64,000 nt of DNA from Dyadobacter sp. (GTDB taxonomy: Bacteria; Bacteroidota; Bacteroidia; Cytophagales; Spirosomataceae), in assembly GCF_017744695.1 (NCBI RefSeq), contig NZ_JAGIAS010000006.1, positions 124,001 through 188,000 on the forward strand, in the 5' to 3' direction. Shown here in pieces: positions 41,833 to 49,922 of the stretch (its first letter is position 1; every line of letters starts with the position of its first letter). A model generated the notes under the pieces. The model saw only the letters and a list, made by a program, of their open reading frames with translations. It made no database searches and was not told the origin of the DNA. Both the position numbers and the translations under genes were made by a program.

Positions 41833-42993
41833 ATGTACAAAATCATTCTCCTGCTCGACTTTGCCGAAGAATACAGTAAGAGCCTGATGAAGGGGATCAA
41901 TGCGTATTCCAGGGAGTTTGGGCCGTGGATCTTCTGCCGGATGCCACTTTTCCACCGTGAGACGATCGGGATCGACGGTATCCTGAAATGGGCGCTGGAA
42001 TGGGGGGCGGACGGTATCGTCGGGCAACTATATAATAAGGAGATCGACAAGATCGTACGAGCCGGGATCCCGGTCATTGCGCAGGATTTCAAGGAACGTT
42101 TTACCGAAATTCCCAACATTACGGGTGCCTACCATGAAGCCGGGCAAATGGGCGCCGATTACTTTCTCAAAAAAGGTTTTACGAATTTCGCCTTTTACGG
42201 TTTCAACGACATCGTATGGTCACGCGAGCGTGCGGAAGGGTTTGAAGAGCATTTGCGCAGGAAAGGGCACAAAGTGCATTACTTCGAGCACAAAAAGTCG
42301 CGGTCGACGGAGCTTTGGTATTATAAACCCAGCTCGCTGAGCCGCTGGCTGAAATCACTGCCCAAGCCGATCGGCCTGATGACTTGCGACGATAACCAGG
42401 GCCAGCATATCACCGAGGCTTGCAGGCACGTGGGCATACGCATACCCGAGGAGGTAGCCGTGCTCGGGGTGGATAACGATGAGATGATCTGCGATCTCTC
42501 CGATCCGCCGCTTTCGAGCATCGCGCTGGATGTGGAAAAGGGGGGCTATGACGCAGCAAAACTGCTCGATTACATGATCAAGCATGGCATGAAAGACTAT
42601 TACGATGTGATAGTACGCCCCACCCAGGTCATAACCCGCCATTCAACGGACATTTATGCGACTGCCGATGACCACATCGCTTCATCATTGAAATACATCC
42701 ACCAGAACATCGACAAAAACCTGCATGTGGATGAGGTTGTGAAGCAGGTACCGCTGTCGCGCCGGGCACTGGAAAAGCGTTTTCTGGAAATTACGGGTTA
42801 CCCGATTTATAAATATATTTTCAATCTGCGTATCGAGAAATTCACGCAAAAATTGCTCGATACCGACATGTCGGTGTTTGAAATTGCGCTGGATATGGGG
42901 CTGGGGGATAGCAAAAATATAGCCCGCCAATTCAGGCAGGCTAAGGGGTGTAGTCCGAGTGCTTATCGGAACAAGTATCTTGCGGGGAAATGA
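41833..42993 (+). CDS. XylR-type regulator: PBP-like sensor fused to AraC HTH
   Basis: A 386-residue regulator. Residues ~5-275 form a LacI/PBP-like sugar sensor (KIILLLDFAEEYSKSLMKGINAYSREFGPW, ADGIVGQLYNKE, PIGLMTCDDNQGQHITEACRHVGIRIPEEVAVLGVDND). Residues ~285-386 are an AraC-type double HTH (HVDEVVKQVPLSRRALEKRFLEITGYPIYKYIFNLR, SVFEIALDMGLGDSKNIARQFRQAKGCSPSAYRNKY). The layout matches E. coli XylR. It is the last gene of the rightward run, 12 bp after the transporter, so it is probably the local regulator sensing a sugar from this pathway. Confidence 0.9.
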   Translation: MYKIILLLDFAEEYSKSLMKGINAYSREFGPWIFCRMPLFHRETIGIDGILKWALEWGADGIVGQLYNKEIDKIVRAGIPVIAQDFKERFTEIPNITGAYHEAGQMGADYFLKKGFTNFAFYGFNDIVWSRERAEGFEEHLRRKGHKVHYFEHKKSRSTELWYYKPSSLSRWLKSLPKPIGLMTCDDNQGQHITEACRHVGIRIPEEVAVLGVDNDEMICDLSDPPLSSIALDVEKGGYDAAKLLDYMIKHGMKDYYDVIVRPTQVITRHSTDIYATADDHIASSLKYIHQNIDKNLHVDEVVKQVPLSRRALEKRFLEITGYPIYKYIFNLRIEKFTQKLLDTDMSVFEIALDMGLGDSKNIARQFRQAKGCSPSAYRNKYLAGK

Positions 42994-43002
42994 GGTTTGT
43001 GA

Positions 43003-43105
43003 AGTTTCGAGTTTATGAGTTTAGAGTTTATGAGTTTAGAGTTTAGAGTTTAGAGTTTTGAACTTTCAACTCTGAACTCATAAACTCTCAACTCTTAACT
43101 CAAAA
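43003..43105. repeat. GAGTTTA tandem repeat with an inverted partner
   Basis: About 60 bp of degenerate GAGTTTA/GAGTTTAT units (43010-43060) is followed by a roughly complementary run of AACTC/TAAACTC units (43061-43105). The whole can fold into a long imperfect hairpin. It lies between the convergent XylR-type and M13 peptidase genes and may act as a bidirectional terminator. Confidence 0.6.
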
Positions 43106-43111
43106 GCTCCA

Positions 43112-45151
43112 CTACCAGATCACAATCCGCGACGAATCCGGCAGTACCATCTTGCTCCCGGCGCCGCAGCTCCATGCCGCCTGAAACTCCTTCAAATGCG
43201 GCAACGGACCATTGATGCGGTCGCGGGCAGGAGAATGCGGGTCGGTTTGTACCTGGTTGCGCAATGCCTCGTCGGTGGTGTTCATATGCCAAACCTGCGC
43301 CCAGCCGAGGAAGAAACGTTGTTTCCAGGTAAACCCGTCGATCGGAGCCGGCTCCTTGCCGTTGAATGATTTCTCCAAAGCATAATAGGCCAATGTCAAA
43401 CCACCAAGGTCGGCTACGTTCTCGCCGATGGTCAATGCACCGTTGATTTTAAAGCCTGGTAGCGCTTCAATGCCGCTGAAATAGTCGATGTAACGTTTGG
43501 TCAGCTTGTCGAAATTAGCCCGGTCGGCGGCGGTCCACCAGTTTTTCAGGTTACCCTCATCGTCGAATTGCGAGCCCTGGTCGTCGAAACCGTGGGTGAA
43601 CTCATGCCCGATTACGGCAATGATACCGCCATAGTTGATCGCATCATCGGCATTACGGTTATAGAACGGCGGTTGCAGAATACCGGCCGGGAACACCACC
43701 TCGTTGTTCAGCGGGTTGTAATAGGCATTCACGGTTTGCGGTGTCATAAGCCATTCCTTCTTGTCGACTTCCTTGCCGATTTTCTCGATATTTTCTTTAT
43801 GCTGGAACAGCGATGCCTCGATTACGTTCTCAAAAAGCTTATCCGGTGCGATTTTGATCGATGAATAATCCTTCCATTTGTCGGGATAGCCAATTTTGTA
43901 GGTAAATGCTTTGAGCTTCTTGTGCGCTTTGGCCTTGGTGGAGTCGCTCATCCAGGTCAGCTTGTCGATGCGCTCGCCGTACACAGTGCGCACGTTTTCG
44001 ATCATTTCGGAAACCTTCTTCTTGTCCTCTTCAGGGAAGTATTTCTTGACAAACAACTTACCTAGCGGCATACCGAGCAGGCCATCGGTAGAACGTATCG
44101 CGCGCTCCACGCGGCCTTTTTGCTGCTTGGTACCACGCATTACGGTCGCAAAGAAGCGGAAATCCTCCTGATCGAACTTCCTGGGCAGGTAACCTGCGAA
44201 GTTTGAGAGCAACTGCCATTTGGTATACAGTTTCAAAGTCGCGATCGGCGTTGCTTTCAGAAGTTTGTTCAGATTCTGGAGGTAAGGCTTATTCTGGACT
44301 ACAAGTGTGTCGGTCTTGATATCCTGTTTATCCGCAAATGTCTTCTGGTCGAAATCCGGGATCAGCTTCTCAAAATCGGCGAAAGCCATTTTGTTGTAAG
44401 TCTTCACCGGGTCGCGCAGCTCCACATTAGTCAGTTGCAGTTTCGCGACTTTAGTTTCGAAATCAAGGATCGTCTGGCCCGGGTTAGCGTCGGGGAAGCC
44501 GGCCATTGAGAACATTTTATCGATATGCTTCACAAACTCACCGCGCACTTTCACCGTGCTGGAATCGGTGCGATCGTAATAGCTGCGCTCACCGAGGCTA
44601 AGGCCGTCCTGTCCCTGGTAGAGGATATTGACTTTACTGTTTCTCAAATCTCCTTCCACACCGAAACCGGTCACCGTTTCCACACCCACCTTCTGCATTT
44701 CGCCGGCTACGGCTGCGAGGTCTTTCAGCGAAGCCACCGCATTGATTTTGTCGAGATAGGGTTTCAAAGGATCCAGCGCACGTTTCTCGACCGTTGCGGT
44801 ATCGAGGAACGACTGATAATAGTCGGCGATCTGCTGCTCTTCGGTGCCATTCTTGCGGTCCTGAACTTTGGTAATCTCTTCGATGATGCCTTTCAGGCGA
44901 ACTTCCTTATTCTCTTTGTCCAGTATCCCGAAAGCGCCCCAACGGCTTTCGGTGCCGGGGATCGGGTTTTTCTTTTTCCAGCCGCCGTTGGCGTAGGCAT
45001 CGAAGTCGTCGCAGGCTTTGGCTGTCGAGTCGAGCGAGCTCACATCGAAGCCGGGTACTTTGGTGGTGTCGGTTTCCTCCTTTTCTTTTTTACATCCTGC
45101 CAGGCTCACTACAAGGGCCAAAGCGGCAGCACGGAATGCGGCTGATTTCAT
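43112..45151 (-). CDS. M13 family (neprilysin/PepO-like) metallopeptidase lipoprotein
   Basis: A 679-residue lipoprotein (lipobox LAGC, Cys20). The zinc site is intact: HEFTH at residues 516-520 in VIGHEFTHGFDDQGSQFD, with the third ligand in ENVADLGGL, and the substrate-binding block NAYYNPLNNEVVFPAGILQPPF just before. The family start (DFDAYANGGWKKKNPIPGTESRWGAF) and the C-terminal DPHSPARDRINGPL are normal. It cleaves short peptides on the outside of the inner membrane or at the outer membrane. It follows a POT peptide carrier gene by 38 bp on the same strand, suggesting peptide use as nutrients. Confidence 0.94.
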   Translation of the reverse strand: MKSAAFRAAALALVVSLAGCKKEKEETDTTKVPGFDVSSLDSTAKACDDFDAYANGGWKKKNPIPGTESRWGAFGILDKENKEVRLKGIIEEITKVQDRKNGTEEQQIADYYQSFLDTATVEKRALDPLKPYLDKINAVASLKDLAAVAGEMQKVGVETVTGFGVEGDLRNSKVNILYQGQDGLSLGERSYYDRTDSSTVKVRGEFVKHIDKMFSMAGFPDANPGQTILDFETKVAKLQLTNVELRDPVKTYNKMAFADFEKLIPDFDQKTFADKQDIKTDTLVVQNKPYLQNLNKLLKATPIATLKLYTKWQLLSNFAGYLPRKFDQEDFRFFATVMRGTKQQKGRVERAIRSTDGLLGMPLGKLFVKKYFPEEDKKKVSEMIENVRTVYGERIDKLTWMSDSTKAKAHKKLKAFTYKIGYPDKWKDYSSIKIAPDKLFENVIEASLFQHKENIEKIGKEVDKKEWLMTPQTVNAYYNPLNNEVVFPAGILQPPFYNRNADDAINYGGIIAVIGHEFTHGFDDQGSQFDDEGNLKNWWTAADRANFDKLTKRYIDYFSGIEALPGFKINGALTIGENVADLGGLTLAYYALEKSFNGKEPAPIDGFTWKQRFFLGWAQVWHMNTTDEALRNQVQTDPHSPARDRINGPLPHLKEFQAAWSCGAGSKMVLPDSSRIVIW

Positions 45152-45189
45152 TTTTGTGATGTATTTGTTTTTGAAGTATATAAAAAGAC

Positions 45190-46683
45190 TTAGTGAATAC
45201 CGCCCATCCAGCCTTTGATCGGTTTCCAGAACACGAGCAGGATCAGACCGAAAATGGTCGTAATAATAGCCACCTGGTTAAACAATGCCGGCATTTGCAG
45301 GATATTCGATTCGTCGAAGCCACCTGCGAAGAGGCCGGCGATGAGGTTCCCAAGAGCCGCTCCAACAAACCAGATACCCATTAATTGGCTGAGGTAACGC
45401 TTAGGGGCTAATTTAGTATAGGAGCTCAACCCAACGGGGCTTACACAGAGTTCACCGATGGTATGCAGGAAATATGTGAATGTCAGAAAGAACGGAGACG
45501 CCAGTTCGCCTTTAACTGCAATATTGGAAGCAGCGACCATGACAAAAAAGCTAAGGCCTAGTAAAATCAGACCCGTGGCAAACTTTACAGGAGTTGAAGG
45601 ATTCTTGCCTTGCGAAGATAGTCTAATCCACAAGCTTGCTAACATTGGCGCAAAAATCAATACAAATGCTGGTTGGAAATTTTGGAACCAGCTCGACGGA
45701 ACTTCCCAGCCGCCGATCATGCGTTGGGTGTGTCGTTCTGCGAAGATTTGCAATGAAGTTCCCGCTTGCTCATAGCCTGCCCAGAATAATGCAATTGCCA
45801 GAAACAGGATAATCAGAACGACGATGCGAAATTGCTCAACACGGGTAAGTCCGCCAGCGACGAGAATGTAGAGAAAGTATGCCGTGGCAATAGAAACGAT
45901 GATAACACCTGCACCCTGAGCAAGACCTTGCGCTGTTGTCATATCTATTACATTAAAGTATTGAAGCGCAACAAGGAAAATGACCAGCAATGCGATCAGT
46001 CCATAGCCCAGCATACTATTTGTGCCTGACTGTGTGTTTTCCAAAGCCGATGTGTCTGTTTTGGCAGAAGGAACTTCGCCCAGTCCTCTCAAATACTTTG
46101 CTCCACCGATTTTGAAAACAATCAAACCGAATAACATTCCAACGGCGGCAGCTCCGAAGCCAGCATGCCAGTCGACTCTCTCTCCCAGATAGCCAACCAG
46201 AAGAATCCCGAAAAATGATCCGAGATTGATTCCAATGTAAAAAATGGAAAATGCGGCATCACGACGTGCACCACCTTCGGGATAGAGTTCACTCACAATG
46301 GAGCTGATATTCGGTTTAAGAAGCCCGGTTCCAATAGCGACAGTGGCCAGTCCAAGGAAAAATATCGCGCTTCCTGCGGGAACAGCCAGAATAATGTGGC
46401 CCAACATGATGATAATGCCGCCATACCATATAGCCTTTTTTTGTCCCAAAACATTATCGGCGAGCCAGCCACCAGGCAATGTGAGCAAATAAACTGAGCT
46501 TGTATAAAGCCCGTAGACGGCTGTGCCTTCCGCTGCGCTCATTCCCATTCCGCCGTTGATATTATCGAGGAGGAAAAGTAGTAGAATCGCTCGCATGCCA
46601 TAGTAGCTGAAGCGTTCCCACATTTCGGCAAATGATAAGACAAACAGTCCCGTAGGGTGTTTTTGGGAAATCTGTGAAGACAT
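45190..46683 (-). CDS. POT family proton-coupled peptide transporter
   Basis: A 497-residue carrier with about 14 membrane spans. The PTR2 signature is present at the start (FAEMWERFSYYGMRAILLLFL, where E-x-x-E-R-F-x-Y-Y is the proton-coupling motif) and again in FSIFYIGINLGSFFGILLVGYLGE. It imports di- and tripeptides. The start MSSQISQKHPTGLFVLS is standard. It lies upstream of the M13 peptidase gene in an apparent two-gene unit, so extracytoplasmic peptide trimming and uptake are probably linked. Confidence 0.94.
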   Translation of the reverse strand: MSSQISQKHPTGLFVLSFAEMWERFSYYGMRAILLLFLLDNINGGMGMSAAEGTAVYGLYTSSVYLLTLPGGWLADNVLGQKKAIWYGGIIIMLGHIILAVPAGSAIFFLGLATVAIGTGLLKPNISSIVSELYPEGGARRDAAFSIFYIGINLGSFFGILLVGYLGERVDWHAGFGAAAVGMLFGLIVFKIGGAKYLRGLGEVPSAKTDTSALENTQSGTNSMLGYGLIALLVIFLVALQYFNVIDMTTAQGLAQGAGVIIVSIATAYFLYILVAGGLTRVEQFRIVVLIILFLAIALFWAGYEQAGTSLQIFAERHTQRMIGGWEVPSSWFQNFQPAFVLIFAPMLASLWIRLSSQGKNPSTPVKFATGLILLGLSFFVMVAASNIAVKGELASPFFLTFTYFLHTIGELCVSPVGLSSYTKLAPKRYLSQLMGIWFVGAALGNLIAGLFAGGFDESNILQMPALFNQVAIITTIFGLILLVFWKPIKGWMGGIH

Positions 46684-46776
46684 AGAAAGAGAAGTGTTTT
46701 ATTTGGTTTTTGGGGTTGTAAACAGTTGTTTTTATCGTGCAAGATAGGAATTATGGGTAAATATCAATCAATCATC

Positions 46777-46816
46777 AAAATAAAAGCGGTAGCAGTTTGT
46801 AATGACTGCTACCGCT
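46777..46816 (-). terminator. Rho-independent terminator of the coiled-coil protein gene
   Basis: AGCGGTAGCAGT (46785-46796) and ACTGCTACCGCT (46805-46816) form a perfect 12-bp stem. On the minus strand it is followed by TTTTATTTTG and lies 25 bp after the stop codon at 46842. Confidence 0.85.
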
Positions 46817-46841
46817 ATGAACAAACGGTTTAACGACTGGA

Positions 46842-47750
46842 TTATTTAACGGAGAATGACCCTTCACCGATTGAAAATCCTTCGGAATAAAGCTCGATGG
46901 TGTACCTGCCCGACGTGAACGGCGCGTCGCGGTCGTACATAATACTTACGTCCTGATTGTTGTTGGAATACAACACATCCTTGCTGATGGTATAGCCCTG
47001 TTCCTGCCCGTTGTACTGGAAAACGCCGGACCCGGTTTTGGTATCCGAAATAGTAGCCCCGCTTGGATCGATGATGCGGAGATAGATGGTTTTATTGTCT
47101 GTCGCGGTGAGCGGGTTCTTTTCGAGAATGAAGTCCACACGCACCTTATCCACTCTTTTCGATTTCACATTTTCGCCCTCGCGCACCTTGCCCTTCGACG
47201 ATACCGCGTACACCTTCACGTTACGTGCGCGCAGGGCTGCGGCCATGGTTACCTTCGATTCGAGTTCGGTATTTTGGGCTTGTACCCCGCTTAGCGAATC
47301 GCGTACTGCCTGGCGGCTGGTCTGTAACTCGTTTCGTTCTTGCGTAAGGCCTTCGTTTTGACTGATCAGCTGCTGGTTTTCTTCCCGGAGCTGCGCGATC
47401 TCAGTGTCCTTTTTGGTGAGAAATTCCTCATATTCCTTGATTTTTCGACCCATGTTCGTATTGCCTTTGCGTAATGCGGCGCGGTCGCTTTCGAGGGAAG
47501 CCTTTACTTTTTGTAGTTCGGCGATATCGCCACCGAGGTTCTGTACTTCGAGAATGCGAGCGTCGAGCTGTTTGGAGATCGAATCCAGCTTGATTTCGGA
47601 GGCCGCCAGTTCCTGAACCCGGGCTGTCAGGTCAGTTTCCTGCTTTTGGGTAATGTTGTGTTCTTTATAATAAAGGTATCCGAACACTGCTGCCAGGATG
47701 GTCATCAGGATCAATCCGACTACCAGACCGGTATTGCTTTTCCTTTCCAT
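46842..47750 (-). CDS. Membrane-anchored coiled-coil protein, uncharacterised
   Basis: A 302-residue protein with one N-terminal transmembrane segment (residues ~9-27, TGLVVGLILMTILAAVFGYLYY). A long heptad-rich coiled coil (~30-165; ELAASEIKLDSISKQLDARILEVQNLGG, EFLTKKDTEIAQLREENQQL) follows. The C-terminal beta domain (~175-302) contains RVDFILEKNPLTATDNKTIYLRIIDPSGATI and GRYTIELYSEGFSIGEGSFSVK, which resembles an Ig-like fold. The topology places the coiled coil and beta domain outside the cytoplasm. I recognise no named family. Bacteroidota proteins of this shape are widespread but uncharacterised. It is a single-gene unit with a strong terminator. Confidence 0.8.
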   Translation of the reverse strand: MERKSNTGLVVGLILMTILAAVFGYLYYKEHNITQKQETDLTARVQELAASEIKLDSISKQLDARILEVQNLGGDIAELQKVKASLESDRAALRKGNTNMGRKIKEYEEFLTKKDTEIAQLREENQQLISQNEGLTQERNELQTSRQAVRDSLSGVQAQNTELESKVTMAAALRARNVKVYAVSSKGKVREGENVKSKRVDKVRVDFILEKNPLTATDNKTIYLRIIDPSGATISDTKTGSGVFQYNGQEQGYTISKDVLYSNNNQDVSIMYDRDAPFTSGRYTIELYSEGFSIGEGSFSVK

Positions 47751-47839
47751 AAAACTTCGTTTAGGTTTTGGTGATATAGTTTATGGAATATGTACAAAAA
47801 AGCATGCCACTAGTATACGTCGCCCCGGGGTCACAAAAG

Positions 47840-47876
47840 AAAAGCGGATAGAAGACCAAATGCTTCTGCCCGCTTT
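47840..47876 (-). terminator. Hairpin terminator of the lemA-TPM operon
   Basis: AAAGCGG...GAAG (47841-47854) pairs with CTTCT..CCGCTTT (47863-47876), with a small internal mismatch. It lies 23 bp after the TPM gene stop at 47899, and the A-rich flank gives U residues on the minus transcript. Confidence 0.7.
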
Positions 47877-47898
47877 CATATATGGATCGTTTGGAATG

Positions 47899-48681
47899 CT
47901 AATAATCACCGCCAGCGCCGCCACCTCCAAAGCTACCGCCTCCGAATCCACCAAAGCCTCCACCGTCACCACCTCCGAAACCACCACCCCAATTGCCCGA
48001 GCTGCTGCCGCGGCCCGAATGCGTGGTGTACGGAAAGAATATCGGTGGAATGCCGATATCGCGATAGCCACGGTTACCGCCTCCGCCGCCCCGGTTGCGA
48101 AAAATGATGATCATGATAATAATGAATATGATCACCACAATCAACAATGGCGAGAAATCACCGCCGTCACCGCTGTCCTGCCTCGGATCGGCTTTGTATT
48201 CGCCCGAAGCGTATTTGAATATCATATCGACGCCGTCACTCAGGCCCTGGTAAAACTGCCCGGCCTTGAACTGCGGCGTGATCACCTGCGATACAATGCG
48301 TTTGGCAATGGCGTCGGGGATTGCGCCTTCGAGGCCGTAGCCGGTAGCGATAAACACTTTCCGCTCCTTCGGTGCCCAGAGCAGTACGATACCATTGTTT
48401 TTACCTTTCTGGCCGACGCCCCATTCGGTACCGAGTTTGAATGCGTAATCGGCAATAGGGTAGTCGCCCAATGTCGGTACGGTCACGATCACGATCTGGG
48501 AGGAAGTGGAGTCGTTGTAAGCCACGAGTTTCTGTTCCAGCATTTGCCGCTCATTGGGGCTAAGCTGATTGGCAAGGTCATTGACGAGCCTTGGCGGATC
48601 GGGCTTGGGTGGAATATCCTGCGCCTGCACGCCGGCAAACGCCGCGATCACAAGCAATAGGTAAATGATGAATTGCTTCAT
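47899..48681 (-). CDS. TPM-domain membrane protein with glycine-rich tail
   Basis: A 260-residue protein. A signal peptide (residues 1-20, ending VQA-Q) leads into a TPM_phosphatase domain (~30-150: RLVNDLANQLSPNERQMLEQKLVAYNDSTSSQIVIVTVPTLGDYPIADYAFKLG, then GIVLLWAPKERKVFIATGYGLEGAIPD). One transmembrane helix follows (LLIVVIIFIIIMIIIF), then a Gly-rich tail (GGGFGGGDGGGFGGFGGGSFGGGGAGG). This is the usual layout of YgcG-like proteins. TPM domains have been linked to photosystem repair and phosphatase activity in plants; their bacterial role is unclear. It is third in the lemA-TPM-TPM set, 3 bp after its neighbour. Confidence 0.9.
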   Translation of the reverse strand: MKQFIIYLLLVIAAFAGVQAQDIPPKPDPPRLVNDLANQLSPNERQMLEQKLVAYNDSTSSQIVIVTVPTLGDYPIADYAFKLGTEWGVGQKGKNNGIVLLWAPKERKVFIATGYGLEGAIPDAIAKRIVSQVITPQFKAGQFYQGLSDGVDMIFKYASGEYKADPRQDSGDGGDFSPLLIVVIIFIIIMIIIFRNRGGGGGNRGYRDIGIPPIFFPYTTHSGRGSSSGNWGGGFGGGDGGGFGGFGGGSFGGGGAGGDY

Positions 48682-48684
48682 AGT

Positions 48685-49128
48685 TTATTGGCCGAACGAA
48701 ATATCATCCGGAAGTTCGTTGATGTCGCCGGACTGGTAGGGGAAGTGTTTTTTTAGTTGCAATCCCGCTTCCAGGATGCCGTGGCGAAGCCCTTCCTTGA
48801 ATTCACCTGCCTTGAAGTGGTTCCGAAGAAGCTCTTTGGTGCTGTCCCAAAACGTGGCCGAGACTTTTTCGTCGATCCCCTTATCCCCCAATACCGCGAA
48901 TTTGCGGTCTTCGTATGCGAGGTAAAACAATACCCCGTTACGTTCGGCGGTTTCGTGCAATTGGAGGAACAGGAACACTTCCTTGGCCCGTTCCATGACG
49001 TCAGGAAGAGGGCATTTCTTCTCGATATGCACTTTCACTTCCCCGGAAGTCTGTTTTTCTGCTTCCTGAATTGCCTCAATAATGTATTGCTGCTCCTCGT
49101 CGGTGAAAAATAGGGATTCGGTTGCCAT
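48685..49128 (-). CDS. TPM-domain protein, short form
   Basis: A 147-residue protein made almost only of a TPM domain: LFFTDEEQQYIIEAIQEAEKQTSGEVKVHIEKKCPLPDVMERAKEVFLFLQLHETAERNGVLFYLAYEDRKFAVLGDKGIDEKV, then FKEGLRHGILEAGLQLKKHFPY. No signal peptide or membrane span is visible, so it may be cytosolic, unlike the larger TPM partner. It lies between lemA (gap 65 bp containing a hairpin) and the long TPM gene. Its conserved partnership with LemA is well known in Bacteroidota, but its biochemical activity is not. Confidence 0.88.
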   Translation of the reverse strand: MATESLFFTDEEQQYIIEAIQEAEKQTSGEVKVHIEKKCPLPDVMERAKEVFLFLQLHETAERNGVLFYLAYEDRKFAVLGDKGIDEKVSATFWDSTKELLRNHFKAGEFKEGLRHGILEAGLQLKKHFPYQSGDINELPDDISFGQ

Positions 49129-49161
49129 GGGGCGGGTTGATACGGATGGAAGAAAAACATT

Positions 49162-49187
49162 GCGCCGGACTTGAAATGGCCCGGCGC
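49162..49187 (-). terminator. Intercistronic hairpin between lemA and the TPM genes
   Basis: GCGCCGG (49162-49168) pairs with CCGGCGC (49181-49187) over a 12-nt loop, followed on the minus strand by AATGTTTTTCTT. It is a probable partial terminator or mRNA-processing hairpin that would lower TPM expression relative to lemA. Confidence 0.5.
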
Positions 49188-49193
49188 TAAAAA

Positions 49194-49775
49194 TTAGAAT
49201 TGTACGGTAGGCGCTTTTTCTGAACCCGGTGCGGCTGTGAAGTAGCCTTTCTGGGAGAAACCGAACACCCCGGCGAAGAGGTTGGTCGGGAAGGTGCGCA
49301 CTTCCTGGTTATAGTCCTTCACCACCGTGTTGAACTTGCCACGTTCCACGGTAATGCGGTTTTCGGTGCCTTCGAGCTGGGCTTGCAGTTCGAGGAAGTT
49401 CTGGTTGGCTTTCAGTTGCGGATATTGTTCAACCGAAACAAGCAGGCGGGACAACGAACCGCTCAACTGATCCTGTGCCGCCTGGAACTTGGCGATGTTT
49501 TCAGGGGTAAGCTGATCGGCATTGATCGTGGTTTGCGTCGCTTTGCTACGCGCTTCGATCACGGCTGTCAATGTGCTTTTTTCGAAATCGGCAGCACCTT
49601 TAACGGTGTTCACCAGGTTAGGAATAAGGTCGGCGCGGCGCTGGTACTGGCTTTCCACTCCGGCCCACGATTCCTTCACGACCTCATCTTTCTGTACGAG
49701 GCCATTATATTTACCGCAGCCAACAAATCCTAGAATCAGAACAACGACGATAACTGCAATGAGTCCTTTTGACAT
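49194..49775 (-). CDS. lemA: LemA family protein
   Basis: A 193-residue LemA. An N-terminal transmembrane segment (residues ~4-20, GLIAVIVVVLILGFVGC) is followed by the helical bundle: YNGLVQKDEVVKESWAGVESQYQRRADLIPNLVNTVKGAADFEKSTLTAVIEARSKAT, then SRLLVSVEQYPQLKANQNFLELQAQLEGTENRITVERGKFNTVVKDYNQEVRTFPTNLFA. These are the strongest family blocks. LemA proteins are membrane-anchored and of unclear function. The GC at the end of the membrane segment resembles a lipobox (FVGC), so it may instead be a lipoprotein. It is first of the lemA-TPM-TPM operon. Confidence 0.93.
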   Translation of the reverse strand: MSKGLIAVIVVVLILGFVGCGKYNGLVQKDEVVKESWAGVESQYQRRADLIPNLVNTVKGAADFEKSTLTAVIEARSKATQTTINADQLTPENIAKFQAAQDQLSGSLSRLLVSVEQYPQLKANQNFLELQAQLEGTENRITVERGKFNTVVKDYNQEVRTFPTNLFAGVFGFSQKGYFTAAPGSEKAPTVQF

Positions 49776-49819
49776 TTTAATATTCAGTTTAGAGTTATTG
49801 AATGTGGTTCAAAGTTGAC

Positions 49820-49827
49820 CAAAGCTA
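49820..49827 (-). promoter_or_regulatory. -7 promoter element of the lemA operon
   Basis: The minus strand reads TAGCTTTG, an exact TAnnTTTG match about 45 bp before the lemA ATG. No TTTG stands at the expected -33 position. Confidence 0.5.
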
Positions 49828-49922
49828 GCAAAATCTTTAAGAAAAACTACATAACCGGTTCCCTGAGCCAATATTGCCCTCATAGAGCGGGATGGCGGGT
49901 TTTTAAGTAAAAATCAAGTAAA

